Source: Vespula vulgaris (lineage: Eukaryota; Arthropoda; Insecta; Hymenoptera; Vespidae). Taken from it: a stretch of 64,000 nt of DNA. Each line of letters begins with the position of its first letter. Position 1 is the first letter of the stretch. Of this stretch, positions 21,901 to 32,842 are shown in pieces. The notes under the pieces are model-generated. The model was not told where the DNA came from, did not search any database, and saw only the letters and a program-made list of their open reading frames with translations. A program made the translations under genes and the position numbers. Location of the stretch: positions 3,301,001 through 3,365,000 of the forward strand of contig NC_066597.1 of assembly GCF_905475345.1 (NCBI RefSeq), in the 5' to 3' direction.

Positions 21901-22980
21901 AAACGATTTATCTGAACTTTGTCGGCATCCAAAACTACAGGAATTCCTGAAAAGAATATAACGATTGATCAAATATTTCTAATAACAATTTATAATGAAT
22001 ACTTACCAGTAGTTAATACTGTTCCATTTGCAGTGTTCACCAAGGTATGTATTTGATGTGGTACAGGATTAGATGTAATAGTTTGTGATCCGTTTGAATA
22101 AACGACCGACTCGGACTTTAATAATTTTGCAGGTAAAAATAATTGTCTCTGCGGTGTAACAGGTGCTAAAGTAACAACTGGAGATTGAACATTGATGTTC
22201 ATATTTTGTGGTATAGTATATTGTGAACTGAATACTGTAGGTGGAGGTACTACAGATATTTTACGTGGTCTAGTTTGTACAGATGGTACATCTTGAACCG
22301 GAGGAGTTTGTTGCTTGTTAACTATTGTTTCAGGTGGTGATAAAACGTTTCCAATGTTTATAGGTTCCAATATATTAGTATCTTTGAAATCCTTAAACTC
22401 ATCGCTACTACTTAGATTCAAAAAGTCAAATATATCTCCATCTATTTGCATAGGTTCTTCTAATTCAGAAAGTAATGTTTCATCACTGAAGAGAGATTCA
22501 TTTTTTAACAACTCCCTCTCACAGTTTGTGAGTATATCTGTAATTTGAATAAGGTTGTATTAATTTTTTTATATAATAATGATTATAAAAAAAAAAAAAG
22601 AAAAAAAATTAAGAGTGAATAATATGATGAAATTTATTACAATACTTTCTTGACAGTTTTCTGACACAAATAGAAACAAAACTCTTTAAAATTCATTTTT
22701 CTGATATATAAGATAACATATATATATAAAATACAAATAAAATATTATAATATAAAAAAGAAATATTAAATAATTTAAAAAAAAAAAGAAAAAACAAAAT
22801 TAAAATTATGATCAACGATATTAATTAAAAAATAATTATTAAATATATATAACAAAATCTAAACTGCGATAAACAAAACTCACCATCTATACCAGCAACT
22901 TCGTTTAAATTAAAGTTATCGTTTCCTTGAAAAGAAAAATCAGTTTCCTGAGCGGACGGCCATCCCCCTGGATCGGTCAT
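18976..22980 (-). CDS. SREBP: sterol regulatory element-binding protein (membrane-tethered bHLH-Zip)
   Basis: Seven exons on the minus strand, 22980-22884, 22537-22007, 21946-21320, 21228-20296, 20228-19924, 19570-19415 and 19329-18976, join in frame to 1000 aa. The N-terminus is an acidic activation region (LLSELEEPMQIDGDIFDFLN). The bHLH (about 238-300) reads REVKRSAHNAIERRYRTSIN; Tyr251, where most bHLH proteins have Arg, is the SREBP signature. A leucine-zipper-like helix and a Pro/Ser-rich linker follow. Transmembrane segment 1 (about 375-393) has the site-2 protease region DHTRLTLC (Leu377/Cys378) and the helix-breaking NP (388-389). The luminal loop carries RTIL (412-415), fitting the site-1 protease RxxL rule. 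Transmembrane segment 2 is IFIWFTNMILLIGGLCRLLMY. The remainder is the cytosolic SCAP-binding domain. It is an ER precursor; after S1P/S2P cleavage in the Golgi the N-terminal half enters the nucleus and activates lipogenic genes. In insects it responds to fatty acid and phospholipid status, since sterols are dietary. Confidence 0.96.
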
Positions 22981-23099
22981 TTTATTAAATATAATTTCAT
23001 TTATTAATTACTCGAATAAAACAACAATCTTTAATATCGAAGTCAGCAGTACGTCAAGCGCAATAAACGAAAAACGACAATAATCATACGACATGTAAG

Positions 23100-23145
23100 T
23101 CGACCAATCAGAGAGCTAGTAACGATCGGACGATGTTACGTCATC
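23100..23145 (-). promoter_or_regulatory. candidate SREBP promoter (CCAAT and CRE-like)
   Basis: ACCAATCAGAG (CCAAT at 23104-23108) and TTACGTCA (23136-23143) lie 120-165 bp upstream of the SREBP ATG. The same 11-mer ACCAATCAGAG occurs at 24039-24049 in the next promoter-like block, consistent with NF-Y sites. Confidence 0.45.
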
Positions 23146-23990
23146 ATTGTTCGTATTCAACACCATGAATACTACGTAAGATAAGAAACCCCATTTTAAA
23201 AAACTGTCAACGTAAGTTGATACGCTTCGACTTTATATCAAATTCAATTGAACCAATTAAAAATGAGAGAGAAAAATACGACTCGTTCATTGGTCGAATT
23301 ATTGAACCTACTATGAACTGCAATGCAATCGTGTAAGAATTTTCAATTATATAATTCAATCTTTTTTATACATATTATAAATCGTTAAGGGTTCTCTAAG
23401 TATTTAAATAATATCGTCTTTTTCTTTCTCAACTTTTTCTTCTTATATTCACGATAGAAGAATTTTCAGAAATATATTTCAACGTAGACAATTTCGTGAC
23501 AATCCTCTTTATAGTATTTCTATGTTTTATGCAGTCTATGCTACTTCTCTCGAACGTTGATGACGAGATATATCGAAGTGATTTTTGTAAGTAAATATTT
23601 ATATATATTTTATCAATGGAATTAATTAATGTGTTATGAAACAATATTATGAAATCGTATCTTCGTTGATGGAAAGAGAAAGAGAAGCGGATTTAAATTT
23701 TGCAAGTAAGGAAGGAACGAACGAACGAACGAACGAACGAACGAATCTCTTCTTAGGATTATTTTATTCAGTAAATATCTGTATCGTGTTAACGACAATA
23801 ATTTTTCTTTTTCTCTCTTCTTTTCTTTATTTTTCGTAAAACACGATTGTGCGTTGTTTGAAACAACACGCGATGAATTTTTTGATCGTAACGATTGCAA
23901 GAAACGATTAGAAATATATACTCGTGTACGCATATACAGACATATATATATATAACACATAGAGGAAAGAACATAACCCAAAAATAATAT
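23146..23990. other. spacer between the SREBP and 24-kb promoter-like regions
   Basis: Mostly unique AT-rich DNA. It includes a tetranucleotide (ACGA)n array at about 23715-23744 and a short (TA)n at 23942-23954. No coding exon is recognised; the small frames here lack domain features or splice context. Confidence 0.55.
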
Positions 23991-24075
23991 TTTCCCGCGC
24001 GATGGATAAAATTCGCGCCAAAGCGTTATCGTAGATTAACCAATCAGAGCTCGGTTAAGAGTTTGTGACGTACGT
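23991..24075 (+). promoter_or_regulatory. promoter-like block: E2F, CCAAT and GC-richer sequence
   Basis: TTTCCCGC (23991-23998, E2F consensus), ATTCGCGCCAAA (about 24011-24022, E2F-like), ACCAATCAGAG (24039-24049, NF-Y type) and GTGACGTACG (about 24065-24074). It is head-to-head with SREBP about 1 kb away and is followed by the GC-rich exon-like segment below. Confidence 0.5.
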
Positions 24076-24393
24076 TTAAAGCGCTATACGTTGAGTTGTG
24101 TCGGCCGCCGCCATGCCATGCGGTCATCGTGGAACTGACGTGACTATCTTTTACGTGCAATATCATAGAGTAAATCGTTAAGAAAATAAAATATTTTTGT
24201 TGATCTATATTCTCCGTGTGTGTTAATGTGACGATAAGGTATTGTAATCGTTAACGTGAGTTCGTCGTTAAAGGACAAGTGACGTGTTCTTGTGAAATAG
24301 AAGACGTAGGACCCGCTCCCTGTCGGTTAGAAATTGGCTAACGGCGGTAGAGATTTGAATCCGTCGTTTAGTGAAACGAAGAAATCGTTGAGG
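24076..24393 (+). other. candidate non-coding first exon (5' UTR) with uORFs
   Basis: Non-repetitive segment with a GCCGCCGCC tract, ending in a strong donor AGG/GTAAGA (exon end 24393). It contains ATG at 24113 in a good initiation context, opening a 22-codon frame to TAA at 24179-24181, and an overlapping ATG at 24118 opening a 6-codon frame. The main coding start must be further right. No downstream coding exon was identified within the window. The exact transcription start is unknown. Confidence 0.45.
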
Positions 24394-24915
24394 GTAAGAT
24401 TTTCTTTCTTAGTCTCTTTCTTATTCCTCTTTGCAATGTTTTACTTTCATCAATTAGATTTTTGATAATAGATATATATCGTTTGACCAATGAGATAATC
24501 GAATAATCATTTATATATATATATACATATATGATTTATAATGTATGTATATGTATATCTATATATACTTATCTCATAAAATTGGGTTCTACGGGTTCTG
24601 GAATATGTCGATTGGTGGCACTAGTGTAGCATCTTTTGACGTTATCGTTCGTTGGGTGCTGCACTCTGGTAGTAGTTTCTTTAAAGTGACCTATGGTTAC
24701 AAGCCGGCGCGGCCATGTTTCTTATGCTACCGATATACACATGCGCGTATATATATATATATATAGTACGATTCTCGTGGGAATGATATTTGACATTCTG
24801 TTTTTTTTTTAAGTTCTTTTTTCTTTCTTTTCGCCTTCGCCCATTTCTCTTCATCGATTCTCGTTACATTATTTTTGTTCTCATGATTATGATATATATA
24901 CATACACACACATAC

Positions 24916-24959
<44 letters not shown>

Positions 24960-25085
24960 TATACATATGATTATGATTATTAAGAAATTTTTTTTATAAC
25001 GGGAAAACCCATTTTTCAAAGTGGCAAACTTTCTTATCGATTTATAGAGCATATTATATGTATATAGTTAGTATATTATATATAT

Positions 25086-25120
<35 letters not shown>

Positions 25121-26309
25121 AGTATGGATAACATATATATGTATACTGTTACGTCGTCGTTGCGATCCGAGTTCAGTGCACTTAGAAACACTTGCGCCAC
25201 ACATACAAACAAGCTCCCGCATATACATGTAAATGTATGTATATAATATATACATATAGGTGCTCGTTTATCGTTTTAAAGCTACGAAGAAGATGACGAC
25301 AAAGCAACGACGAGGATGACGAGGATAGTGTAACATTTTTGTAGTTACATTGTAAAGCATGAGTCATGTTTAACGAAACGAAACGAAACGAAACGAAACA
25401 AATTATTTTTTATATTTTCGTCGTTGGATTGGTCAATTCATTTTCTAATCCATTCTAAGGATCTATTGTAACGGAATGTAACGTTTGTACAGAAAAAATG
25501 TGTCGTTATCAAATACACACATATATGTATATATATATATATATATGTTCTTTTTCTTTTTTCTTTTTTTCAATCATAAATTTTACAATCGTTCTAACGA
25601 AATTTAAGGAGAGAAAAAAAAATAGGAAACAAGAAAAAATTGACAGAAAGAAAAAAGAAAAAGAAAAAGAAAAAGTGGGACTCCGTGACTCATTCTTAAA
25701 ACGATGTTGCAACAAGGCGAATACGTCGTTGGCATAAAATTGGTTATTTCGTTTCGTAAATTCGATGGATATATATACATATATAAATAAATATATATAT
25801 ATATATGTACATATATATACACATATATTTCAACGAAAGCATTCATCTTCTTTTGCATTTGGCGTGTTCTTTTCCGATTGATCCATTAAAATAATTTCCA
25901 ACGGTATTTTTCCAAACGAAAAAAAATGGAAATTTTTTCTTGAAAATTAAATAATATACATACGTGCGTATGTGTGCGTGTGTGTGTTTGTGTGTGTTTG
26001 CAAGGTGTTATAGTTTTTTCTTTGTAACTTGATGAATATTTTCATGTTTTCATTTTTTATTGTTTTAAGCATGGTTACTCCTTTTTTTTCTCCTTTTTTC
26101 TCTCTCTCTCTATCTCTGTCTTTCCATGCTAACCCAAACTCGAAAGCTCACTCACCGACACCTGTCCTGCTACCTCGAAAAGGAAGAAGGAAGGCGAACC
26201 AACAGGTTTTATACACTGGGTACAACCTATTGGTTACGAGTCGATATACCTGTTCGAAAACGTGAACGATTTCAGAACGAAAATTTCATTTTATTTATAT
26301 ATAACATTT

Positions 26310-26345
<36 letters not shown>

Positions 26346-27348
26346 CAGGATGTTCAAAAGGTTGGGACCAAACTTATACTAGATATTATTGATATTAAAT
26401 AGATGAAAAAAGTTTATATAAACTTATGCCTAAAAATGCTTTATTAAAAAGATATATGTTTTCAAAGATATGTGTGTGTGTGTTTTATGAAATCTTTAGT
26501 AATACAAACGAAATCATATAACGTAGAAATTAATAATGCAATACGTAAATGCGTAAATGCATACGTAATAATCTACGATTAATTTATTTTCCTGAAAGTT
26601 TCGATAAATAGCGCCAAATTCAAATATCCTGGTTAATTAATGTCGAACGATGAAAATCAAGTTTAGAAGCGTGCTAAATAAAACCGGTTTATATATTTTC
26701 TTTTTGTCTTTTTTTTTTTCGATCGTGCTCACTGCAAAACCGGTATTATTGTCATTGTTGTTGTTGTTGTGTTATCGTTATTATTAATTGAATATGTATC
26801 AAAGTAAATCGGGTTATCGCTCGCGCAAATGTTCAAAAAGAAATTTATAGACTCCTCGGTTACTAATGAGATGTATTTGCCAAAAGCAATTTTCATGAAG
26901 GAAGAAAAAGAAAGAATTAACGTGTGTGCGTGTGCGTCCGCGTGTAATTTGAACTAATTCGATCGAAATTGATCGAAATTGATCGATTACGTGTCCGGGG
27001 AAAAGGAAAGGAAAAAAGTTTCCTCGAGTCTCACGTTTTTATCATATGATATATATACATATTAATTTTTTTAATGATTATTTATTTGTATAGATCGTTA
27101 AATGAATTTCTGTGATAAGAATATATATATATATGTATATATATGTATATCTATATACACGTAAATAAATAACAAAGAGAAAAAATTAGTTCGTTAGATA
27201 GGTACAAATTTTCGCGATGAGAACCACTGTATTCATTCGCGAGCACGCTTTAAAGGAGATATACTCATATCTCTCAGTGTCTACTTAAGAACTTTGTAAG
27301 GTTAGGGAGAGTTGAAACGCTGGAAAGACGTATTCGGCTTCTCTCTCT
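24394..27348. other. intron-like or intergenic DNA, AT microsatellites
   Basis: No coding exon recognised. Holds (AT)n runs at about 24917-24958, 25090-25116, 25524-25546 and 26308-26345, an (ACGAA)n array at about 25372-25399, a TG run near 25970-26000, and a repeat-like segment beginning at 26346 (CAGGATGTTC...). Around 24590-24725 and 25145-25215 there are unique, slightly GC-richer patches without usable frames. Confidence 0.6.
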
Positions 27349-27655
27349 TTCTCTCTCTTTCTCTTTTTTTTTCTTTCTTTCTTTCTTTCTTTCTCTCTTT
27401 CTCTCCTTCTCTCTCTTTCTCGTTGAACAGCACAGCAGTAGCAGCAGCAAGCAAGAAGAGAAGTGGCAACGACGCGGCCACTCTCTCACACGCACACATA
27501 CACACAACGTCGCGTCGCGTAATAATATATCGTGTAAAGTGTTGGATGTGTGTATATATATATATTTTTCGATGGCAACGGAAAAAAGAAAGAGAGAGAG
27601 AGACAGAGTGAGAGAGAGTGGGAGGGAGGGAGGGAGGGAGAGAGGAGGCCACGCC
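27349..27655. repeat. CT/CTTT run followed by GA/GGGA run
   Basis: CTCT/CTTT repeats (27339-27421) and purine-rich GA/GGGA repeats (27590-27645) flank a unique patch of about 170 bp (27425-27590). That patch contains a CAGCAG run, ACACAC and GTCGCGTCGCG. Confidence 0.8.
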
Positions 27656-27728
27656 ATTGTCAAATCGACGATTGCCTTCGAGGTCATCGCAAGATTGGCC
27701 TCCGTGTCGACTGTTTTTTCTTTATTTT

Positions 27729-27730
<2 letters not shown>

Positions 27731-27797
<67 letters not shown>

Positions 27798-27917
27798 CTT
27801 TATTTATTTATTTACTTATTTCGTGACTTTCAATTGCAACATTTACTCATATTTTTCTTGTTTCTTTTTCCCTTTGCTTGTATTTTTTCTCCGGGGATGC
27901 TAAAAGAGTCGATCGAT

Positions 27918-27992
<75 letters not shown>
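27731..27992. repeat. opposed (CT)n and (GA)n arrays forming a long inverted repeat
   Basis: A (CT)n of about 62 bp (27731-27793) and a (GA)n of about 71 bp (27922-27992) are separated by about 128 bp. On one strand they are complementary, so a stem of up to about 60 bp is possible in DNA or in a transcript. Confidence 0.9.
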
Positions 27993-27996
<4 letters not shown>

Positions 27997-28533
27997 TTTT
28001 CTAACCTCTTCTCGTGAAGTCTACGTTGGCCTAATTTTTTTAGTGCACCGGAAGAGAAGCGCGTTTCTATTTATAGGTTAGTTCCTACGAAATTCTACCT
28101 AAATCTTTTCGATAACATCGTTTATATAGGAGAGAAAATTTTATGTCGAACTTCGTGATGTCCAAATCACGTTTTCTGTGTGTGTTTTTTGAACGTTGCT
28201 ATGTGTCTACATACATATGTATGAATACATCATACATATATACCAACGATAGCCATACGGTCTTCCCCCAATGTTCAGTGAAATTCGAACGAAAGCAACG
28301 CCATAACGACGCGCATGATTACACAAGCGACAAACGCAAGTTGCCTGCGTAAAGTAAGGAGAATTTTTATTTCTAACGAGGTAAGCTTTAATTATGTCAA
28401 TCTTACGTGAAAGTAATGTCGGATCATAACTTTTTTTTTAATTGGATTTTGTAAAAAAGAAAAAGAAAAAAGAGAACAAAAAATCTTTCGCGATTAGAAA
28501 GAAATTTAGAGGACTATTCTTCGCACTATTTCT

Positions 28534-28930
28534 AACAATGTCGTCAGAGGTTCAAAAAGAGAAAAAAGAAAATGTCACTTTTTAGAAACTTTATTTACAA
28601 TCATTATATTATATAATATAGTATGGGTGGGGAGGATAAACAATTTCCAAATGGATCGAAAATTCTTAAAACGAATGATCAAAAATTCCTAGACCATATT
28701 AAATATTATCGATTACTCTTTTTCGAGGTTTTTTAAGCTGATATATTTTCTTTCTTTCTTTCTTTCTCTTGAGATTGAAAAAAAAAAAGAAAGAAAGAAA
28801 AGATTCCAAATGATAGTAGATTAGAAATGTTACAATACGAAAAAATATCTCTTCCAAAGATTTTCAAATAAAAGTGTAAAATATGATTTTTAATATCACT
28901 CGGAAACTTTTGACCGGATCAAGAGAATAT
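28534..28930. repeat. dispersed repeat copy (unclassified)
   Basis: Shares ATGTCGTCAG plus a TTTTAGAAACTT..ATTTACAAT stretch with 30057-30111. Shares TCGATTACTCTTTTTCGA and TTTTTAATATCA, in the same order and spacing, with 47333-47560. A dispersed, decayed, probably non-autonomous element; no protein remains. Confidence 0.5.
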
Positions 28931-29216
28931 ACTTCGTAATACTAACCGCACAAATCGAATATATACCGCACGTATGTACATATATACATATGTATTTCCA
29001 TTTTGGATCCTCCGTCGTCGTTGGTCGTTACGAATAAGGAGTAAGCAGTGGTTCTCAAGCGACATATGTATATACATATCGGAAGCGATTTTAACTAACT
29101 AAACTAGTTTATCGAATTAACGGATAAAAAATGATATAATCGTGTTAAGTTTGACGGTACCTATGGACAGGAGAGCACCTGCCGGAAAGGGAGGGTTTTC
29201 CATTGTTCTTCGATGA

Positions 29217-29345
29217 GGACGACGAGGATGATGATGATAATGATGATGATGATGATGATGGTGGTGTGCTGGTGGTGGTGGTGGTATTGATGCTGGTAGT
29301 GGTAATATTGGTGGTGATGGTAGTAGTGGTGATGGTAATGGTGGT
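29217..29345. repeat. (GAT)n/(GGT)n trinucleotide array
   Basis: GAC, GAT and GGT/GTA units over about 130 bp. The Thr/Ser-rich frame on the minus strand is a product of the repeat. Confidence 0.9.
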
Positions 29346-30207
29346 AGGGTGGTAGCGTATTCTTTTTTTGTGGAACTTCCTGTTCATTGTACGAGAGAAG
29401 AGCTACTATACATTGGAAAAAAGAAATATACTATAAGTACTCTTGTTTTGTTGGTGTGCTGTGTTATACTGCGTGTTGTTATTGCGCTTCTGATTTTGCC
29501 GACACAGGGAAAAGATATTCTCGTTTGATCCTTCCTTCCTTCTTTCCTTCTTTCTTTCTTCTTCTCTTAACCCCTCTCTCTCCCTTAACCCCACCATTCC
29601 ACCCTCTACTTTTGTTCTCTCGCTCGAGAGAACAAACTGATCCCCGTTCGATGGTTCCTCTTCTACGCCATCATGGCGGATCGATATCCTTCCGTGTCGT
29701 TAGTATTATTATTATTTTTATCATTATTGTTATTATTGTTATCATCATCATTATCATCATATTGTCTCCTATAATATATTTATATAATGCAACTAATATT
29801 ATTTCTTTATTTTTCTCTATTTTTTTTTTTTTTTTTTTATCTTTATCAAATCAGAATTGTGATTCTTCTCTCATGGACACGTTAAATCTTTAGATAGTTA
29901 CTTAAATCATAATATATAATAATTGTTAGAGTATCATTGAATAAAGATACGATTTTGAAATTCTTTCAACATCGAAGAAAAAATTCTATGTAAATCGTGT
30001 GATCGGATAAAAAATACTAAATGAGTTAACAAACAGTTTTTTTTTCTTTTTCTGATAATGTCGTCAGTTTAAAAAATGTCATGTTTTAGAAACTTCATTT
30101 ACAATTATTATGTGCATACAAAGGTGCGCCAAAGGTTTCTAAGTGGGGGCGTATACACACGCATATACATATCTTTTATAAAGTAAACGAAACCTCATCG
30201 CATTCTA

Positions 30208-30208
<1 letters not shown>
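29346..30208. other. intronic or intergenic, mixed repeats and one unique patch
   Basis: A CT/TTCC-rich stretch (29535-29620), a unique GC-richer patch (29630-29700) with CATCATGGCGGATCG, an (ATT)n/(ATC)n array (29700-29765), T runs, and a second dispersed repeat copy at 30057-30150. No coding exon recognised. Confidence 0.6.
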
Positions 30209-30244
<36 letters not shown>

Positions 30245-30246
30245 TA
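30209..30246. repeat. (ATT)n microsatellite
   Basis: About 38 bp of pure TTA units. Confidence 0.95.
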
Positions 30247-30740
30247 TTTTTCGAAAGAGAAACCCTGATCTTTGACTTCTTTCGTTTTCGTCTTCATCGT
30301 CATTAAACTTAACCCGACACAGCAAGTTTATTCTTACGCAGTTAAAATTCTAATCGCTTCTCAGGAAACTTTATGCCATCGTCGTGTAATATACATACAT
30401 ACGTGTATATACATATACGTATATATGCAGAGTATACGTACGTATATATGTGCGTATGTGCGTTAGATATCGGACATTTTACAAGCACGTTCTTGGAGTT
30501 CTTACATCCGGTTGTGTGGCATGATCTAAGGGATCATCTAAAACCGACAACGTTATAGTAATTATTTTTAGAGTCTTTTGTTTAAAACTTTGATACTCCT
30601 ACATCTATTAGATACACACACACACATTTTTATATACGTGTGCGTTTAACGCGTAGTATATGTATGGGTTCGTTTAATGTTCAACGGGCTATGAAAAAGA
30701 ATTACAACGTCAAAACGTTTACGGAAGTTTACTCTCGTTA

Positions 30741-30827
30741 CTGTTGTCTACTACTGTTACTACTACACTACTACTACTCTACTACTACTACTACTACTGT
30801 TACCGCTACTACTATTACTACTATCAC
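30741..30827. repeat. (TAC)n trinucleotide array
   Basis: Imperfect CTA/ACT units over about 85 bp. Unique, slightly GC-richer DNA follows (30880-31000) with no convincing exon. Confidence 0.85.
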
Positions 30828-31715
30828 ATACACACACAATTGTTTGATATTTTTCTCTGAAACAGGAAGACGTTTATAAAAGTTCGTCGCGTTACGTTAA
30901 CTTTAGAAACGAACTTTCGTAGAAATCTGGCAGCGTTTAATAATCGTCAGTCTGCTGCTGACCGTTGAATCATCCTAATCGTTCTCCGACGATCTTCACT
31001 CTCCCCCTATCCTCTCTACCTCGCTCAAAAAGAAAGAAAAAAAAAAGGAACAGGAACGAACGACTCGACTCCGTGAAATTAACGAGCTACTACTTCGGAG
31101 GAATTACTTCTTCCGCCATCTTGATCCTCTTCTTCGGACCAATGATTCTTGATTTAAGACATATATATATATAATGTTCGAGGTTAAAAACAACATTTTT
31201 CAGATCTGATAAATGTTCTTATAATTTTTATTGATATATCTGTCAAGAGATTGTATTAATCCTTTTTCGAAGAATTTCGAAAGTTATCGTCGTCGTGTGC
31301 GTCATAGTTTTACAATTCGCAAAAGAAAATTGATCGAAATAGTCGTTCTAAAACGAAGAGAAAAGTACATTTTTAATCTGCTTATGAATTTTGTTTATCC
31401 ACACGGTATTTGTTAGAAATCTAATTGACGAGTTATTAGAATTATTACTATTAGATCAAGAAGAATTATTAATTGGAACAATCTAATAACATGTATGTAT
31501 GTAGTTACTGGATTCTAGTGATTCTAGTGGGAAGAAAAAGAAAGAAAGAAAAAGAAAAGAGAACGAAGGAGAACTTATTACAATGAAAACGATAAAAAAT
31601 TTCTATTTAGCAACGTTCGTGAATATATCAGTCGAAATGGTAGTAGCATTGAAGAAAACGAAGAAAAGTAATTGTTCGTTAGAAATAAGGAAATCTGAGT
31701 ATGAAAAAGAGAGAT

Positions 31716-31720
<5 letters not shown>

Positions 31721-31788
<68 letters not shown>
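31721..31788. repeat. (GA)n microsatellite, ~68 bp
   Basis: Nearly pure GA run. The long Ser/Leu frame on the opposite strand is a microsatellite artefact. Confidence 0.95.
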
Positions 31789-31800
<12 letters not shown>

Positions 31801-31939
31801 TAGAACAATAAATACAAATCCGCATTTATCGCAACGCTCCGACATTTTTCTTTTATTTTCGACGAAAGAATATCAACAGAAAGAAAAAGAAAAAGACAAT
31901 AACGGAGAACGACAGAAAACCAACGACGAAATTTCGACG

Positions 31940-32660
31940 ACATTGTTGAACTCTCGCTAACCATCCACGTCGGTCTCTTCGCGTTGTCGTGTCGTTGTCG
32001 TTGTGTCGTCGTCGTTTTCGTCTTCTTCGTCGTCGTGTCGTCGTCGTCGGTTTCGTCGTCGGTTTCGTCGTCTTCTTTCTCCTCGTTTCTTTCTCTTCGT
32101 GGAAGAAGAAAATGCCGCCGTGGGTCTGTGGTTTCCGCTTGGCAACAGCGCAGCTGGCTTGTCCGTGTTGCTTCGCTGGGTCGAAGCGAGTCGGCGGTTC
32201 CGTGGTGGAGGTTGAAGAGAAGGCACTGTGTTACTGATGGAGTATGCTGATGTGCTCGTGTGGTAGTAACGTTGCTGGAGCTTTCGTATTAGTAGTAATA
32301 GTAGTAGTATGTAGTATGTAGTAGGTAATAGTTAGTAGTAGTAGTAGTAGTAGGTAATACGTAGTAGGTCGTAGTAAGTAGTAGTAGTAGTAGTAGTAGT
32401 GTAGTAGTAGTGTAGTAGTAGTAGTGGTGTGATGGTGGCTGGAGGAGGGCTCGGCACAGACGCCTAAGAAGGATGGGGACCCTTTGGGGCTTCGCCTCCT
32501 ACTCCATTGCCGGATATCGAGAAACGTTCCGAGACTCTCGTTTACCTCTCGTAGGAGAAGCTAGAAGCATTAGAAGCAAACTTTCCCACACCAACTCATT
32601 CACTCACTCACTCACTCACTCTCCTAACCTTCCTTCGTGAGCTCTGGCTAATGTTCGATC
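31940..32660 (+). other. CpG-richer candidate alternative first exon with small ORFs
   Basis: The most GC-rich stretch of the right-hand 40 kb. It contains a TCG/TTG repeat (31985-32090), a unique segment with a 41-aa frame (ATG 32112 to TGA at about 32237), a long TAG array, and a further unique segment with a 55-aa frame (ATG 32473, TGA 32638-32640). It ends in donor GATCG/GTAAGA (GT at about 32661). The layout suits a non-coding or uORF-bearing alternative first exon on the plus strand. No family is recognised in either small frame. Confidence 0.35.
32289..32432. repeat. (TAG)n trinucleotide array, ~144 bp
   Basis: Interrupted TAG/GTA units inside the candidate alternative first exon. In any transcript on the plus strand it would supply many UAG stops in one frame. 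Confidence 0.9.
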
Positions 32661-32736
32661 GGTAAGAACTTCCGCGTTGCTTCGGCAAATTCAAAACTTT
32701 TCATTAATGAATACGACGTAAATGTAGAAAACGACG

Positions 32737-32842
32737 ACGCCGACGACGACTACGACGACGACGACGACGACGATGATGATGATGATGATGATGATGATTA
32801 TTATTATTGTTATTATTATTATTATTGTTATTGTTATTGTTA
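32737..32842. repeat. (ACG)n-(ATG)n-(ATT)n compound trinucleotide array
   Basis: Three successive trinucleotide blocks. They generate poly-Met/Ile, poly-Asn, poly-His and poly-Arg frames, which I treat as artefacts. Confidence 0.92.

Noticed and set aside
27274..28004. Several overlapping frames of 95-137 codons on both strands
   Set aside because: Ser/Leu, Arg/Glu and Lys/Glu repeats produced by CT/GA arrays.
31578..31964. 128-codon minus-strand frame
   Set aside because: Poly Ser-Leu from the (GA)n array read in reverse; microsatellite artefact.
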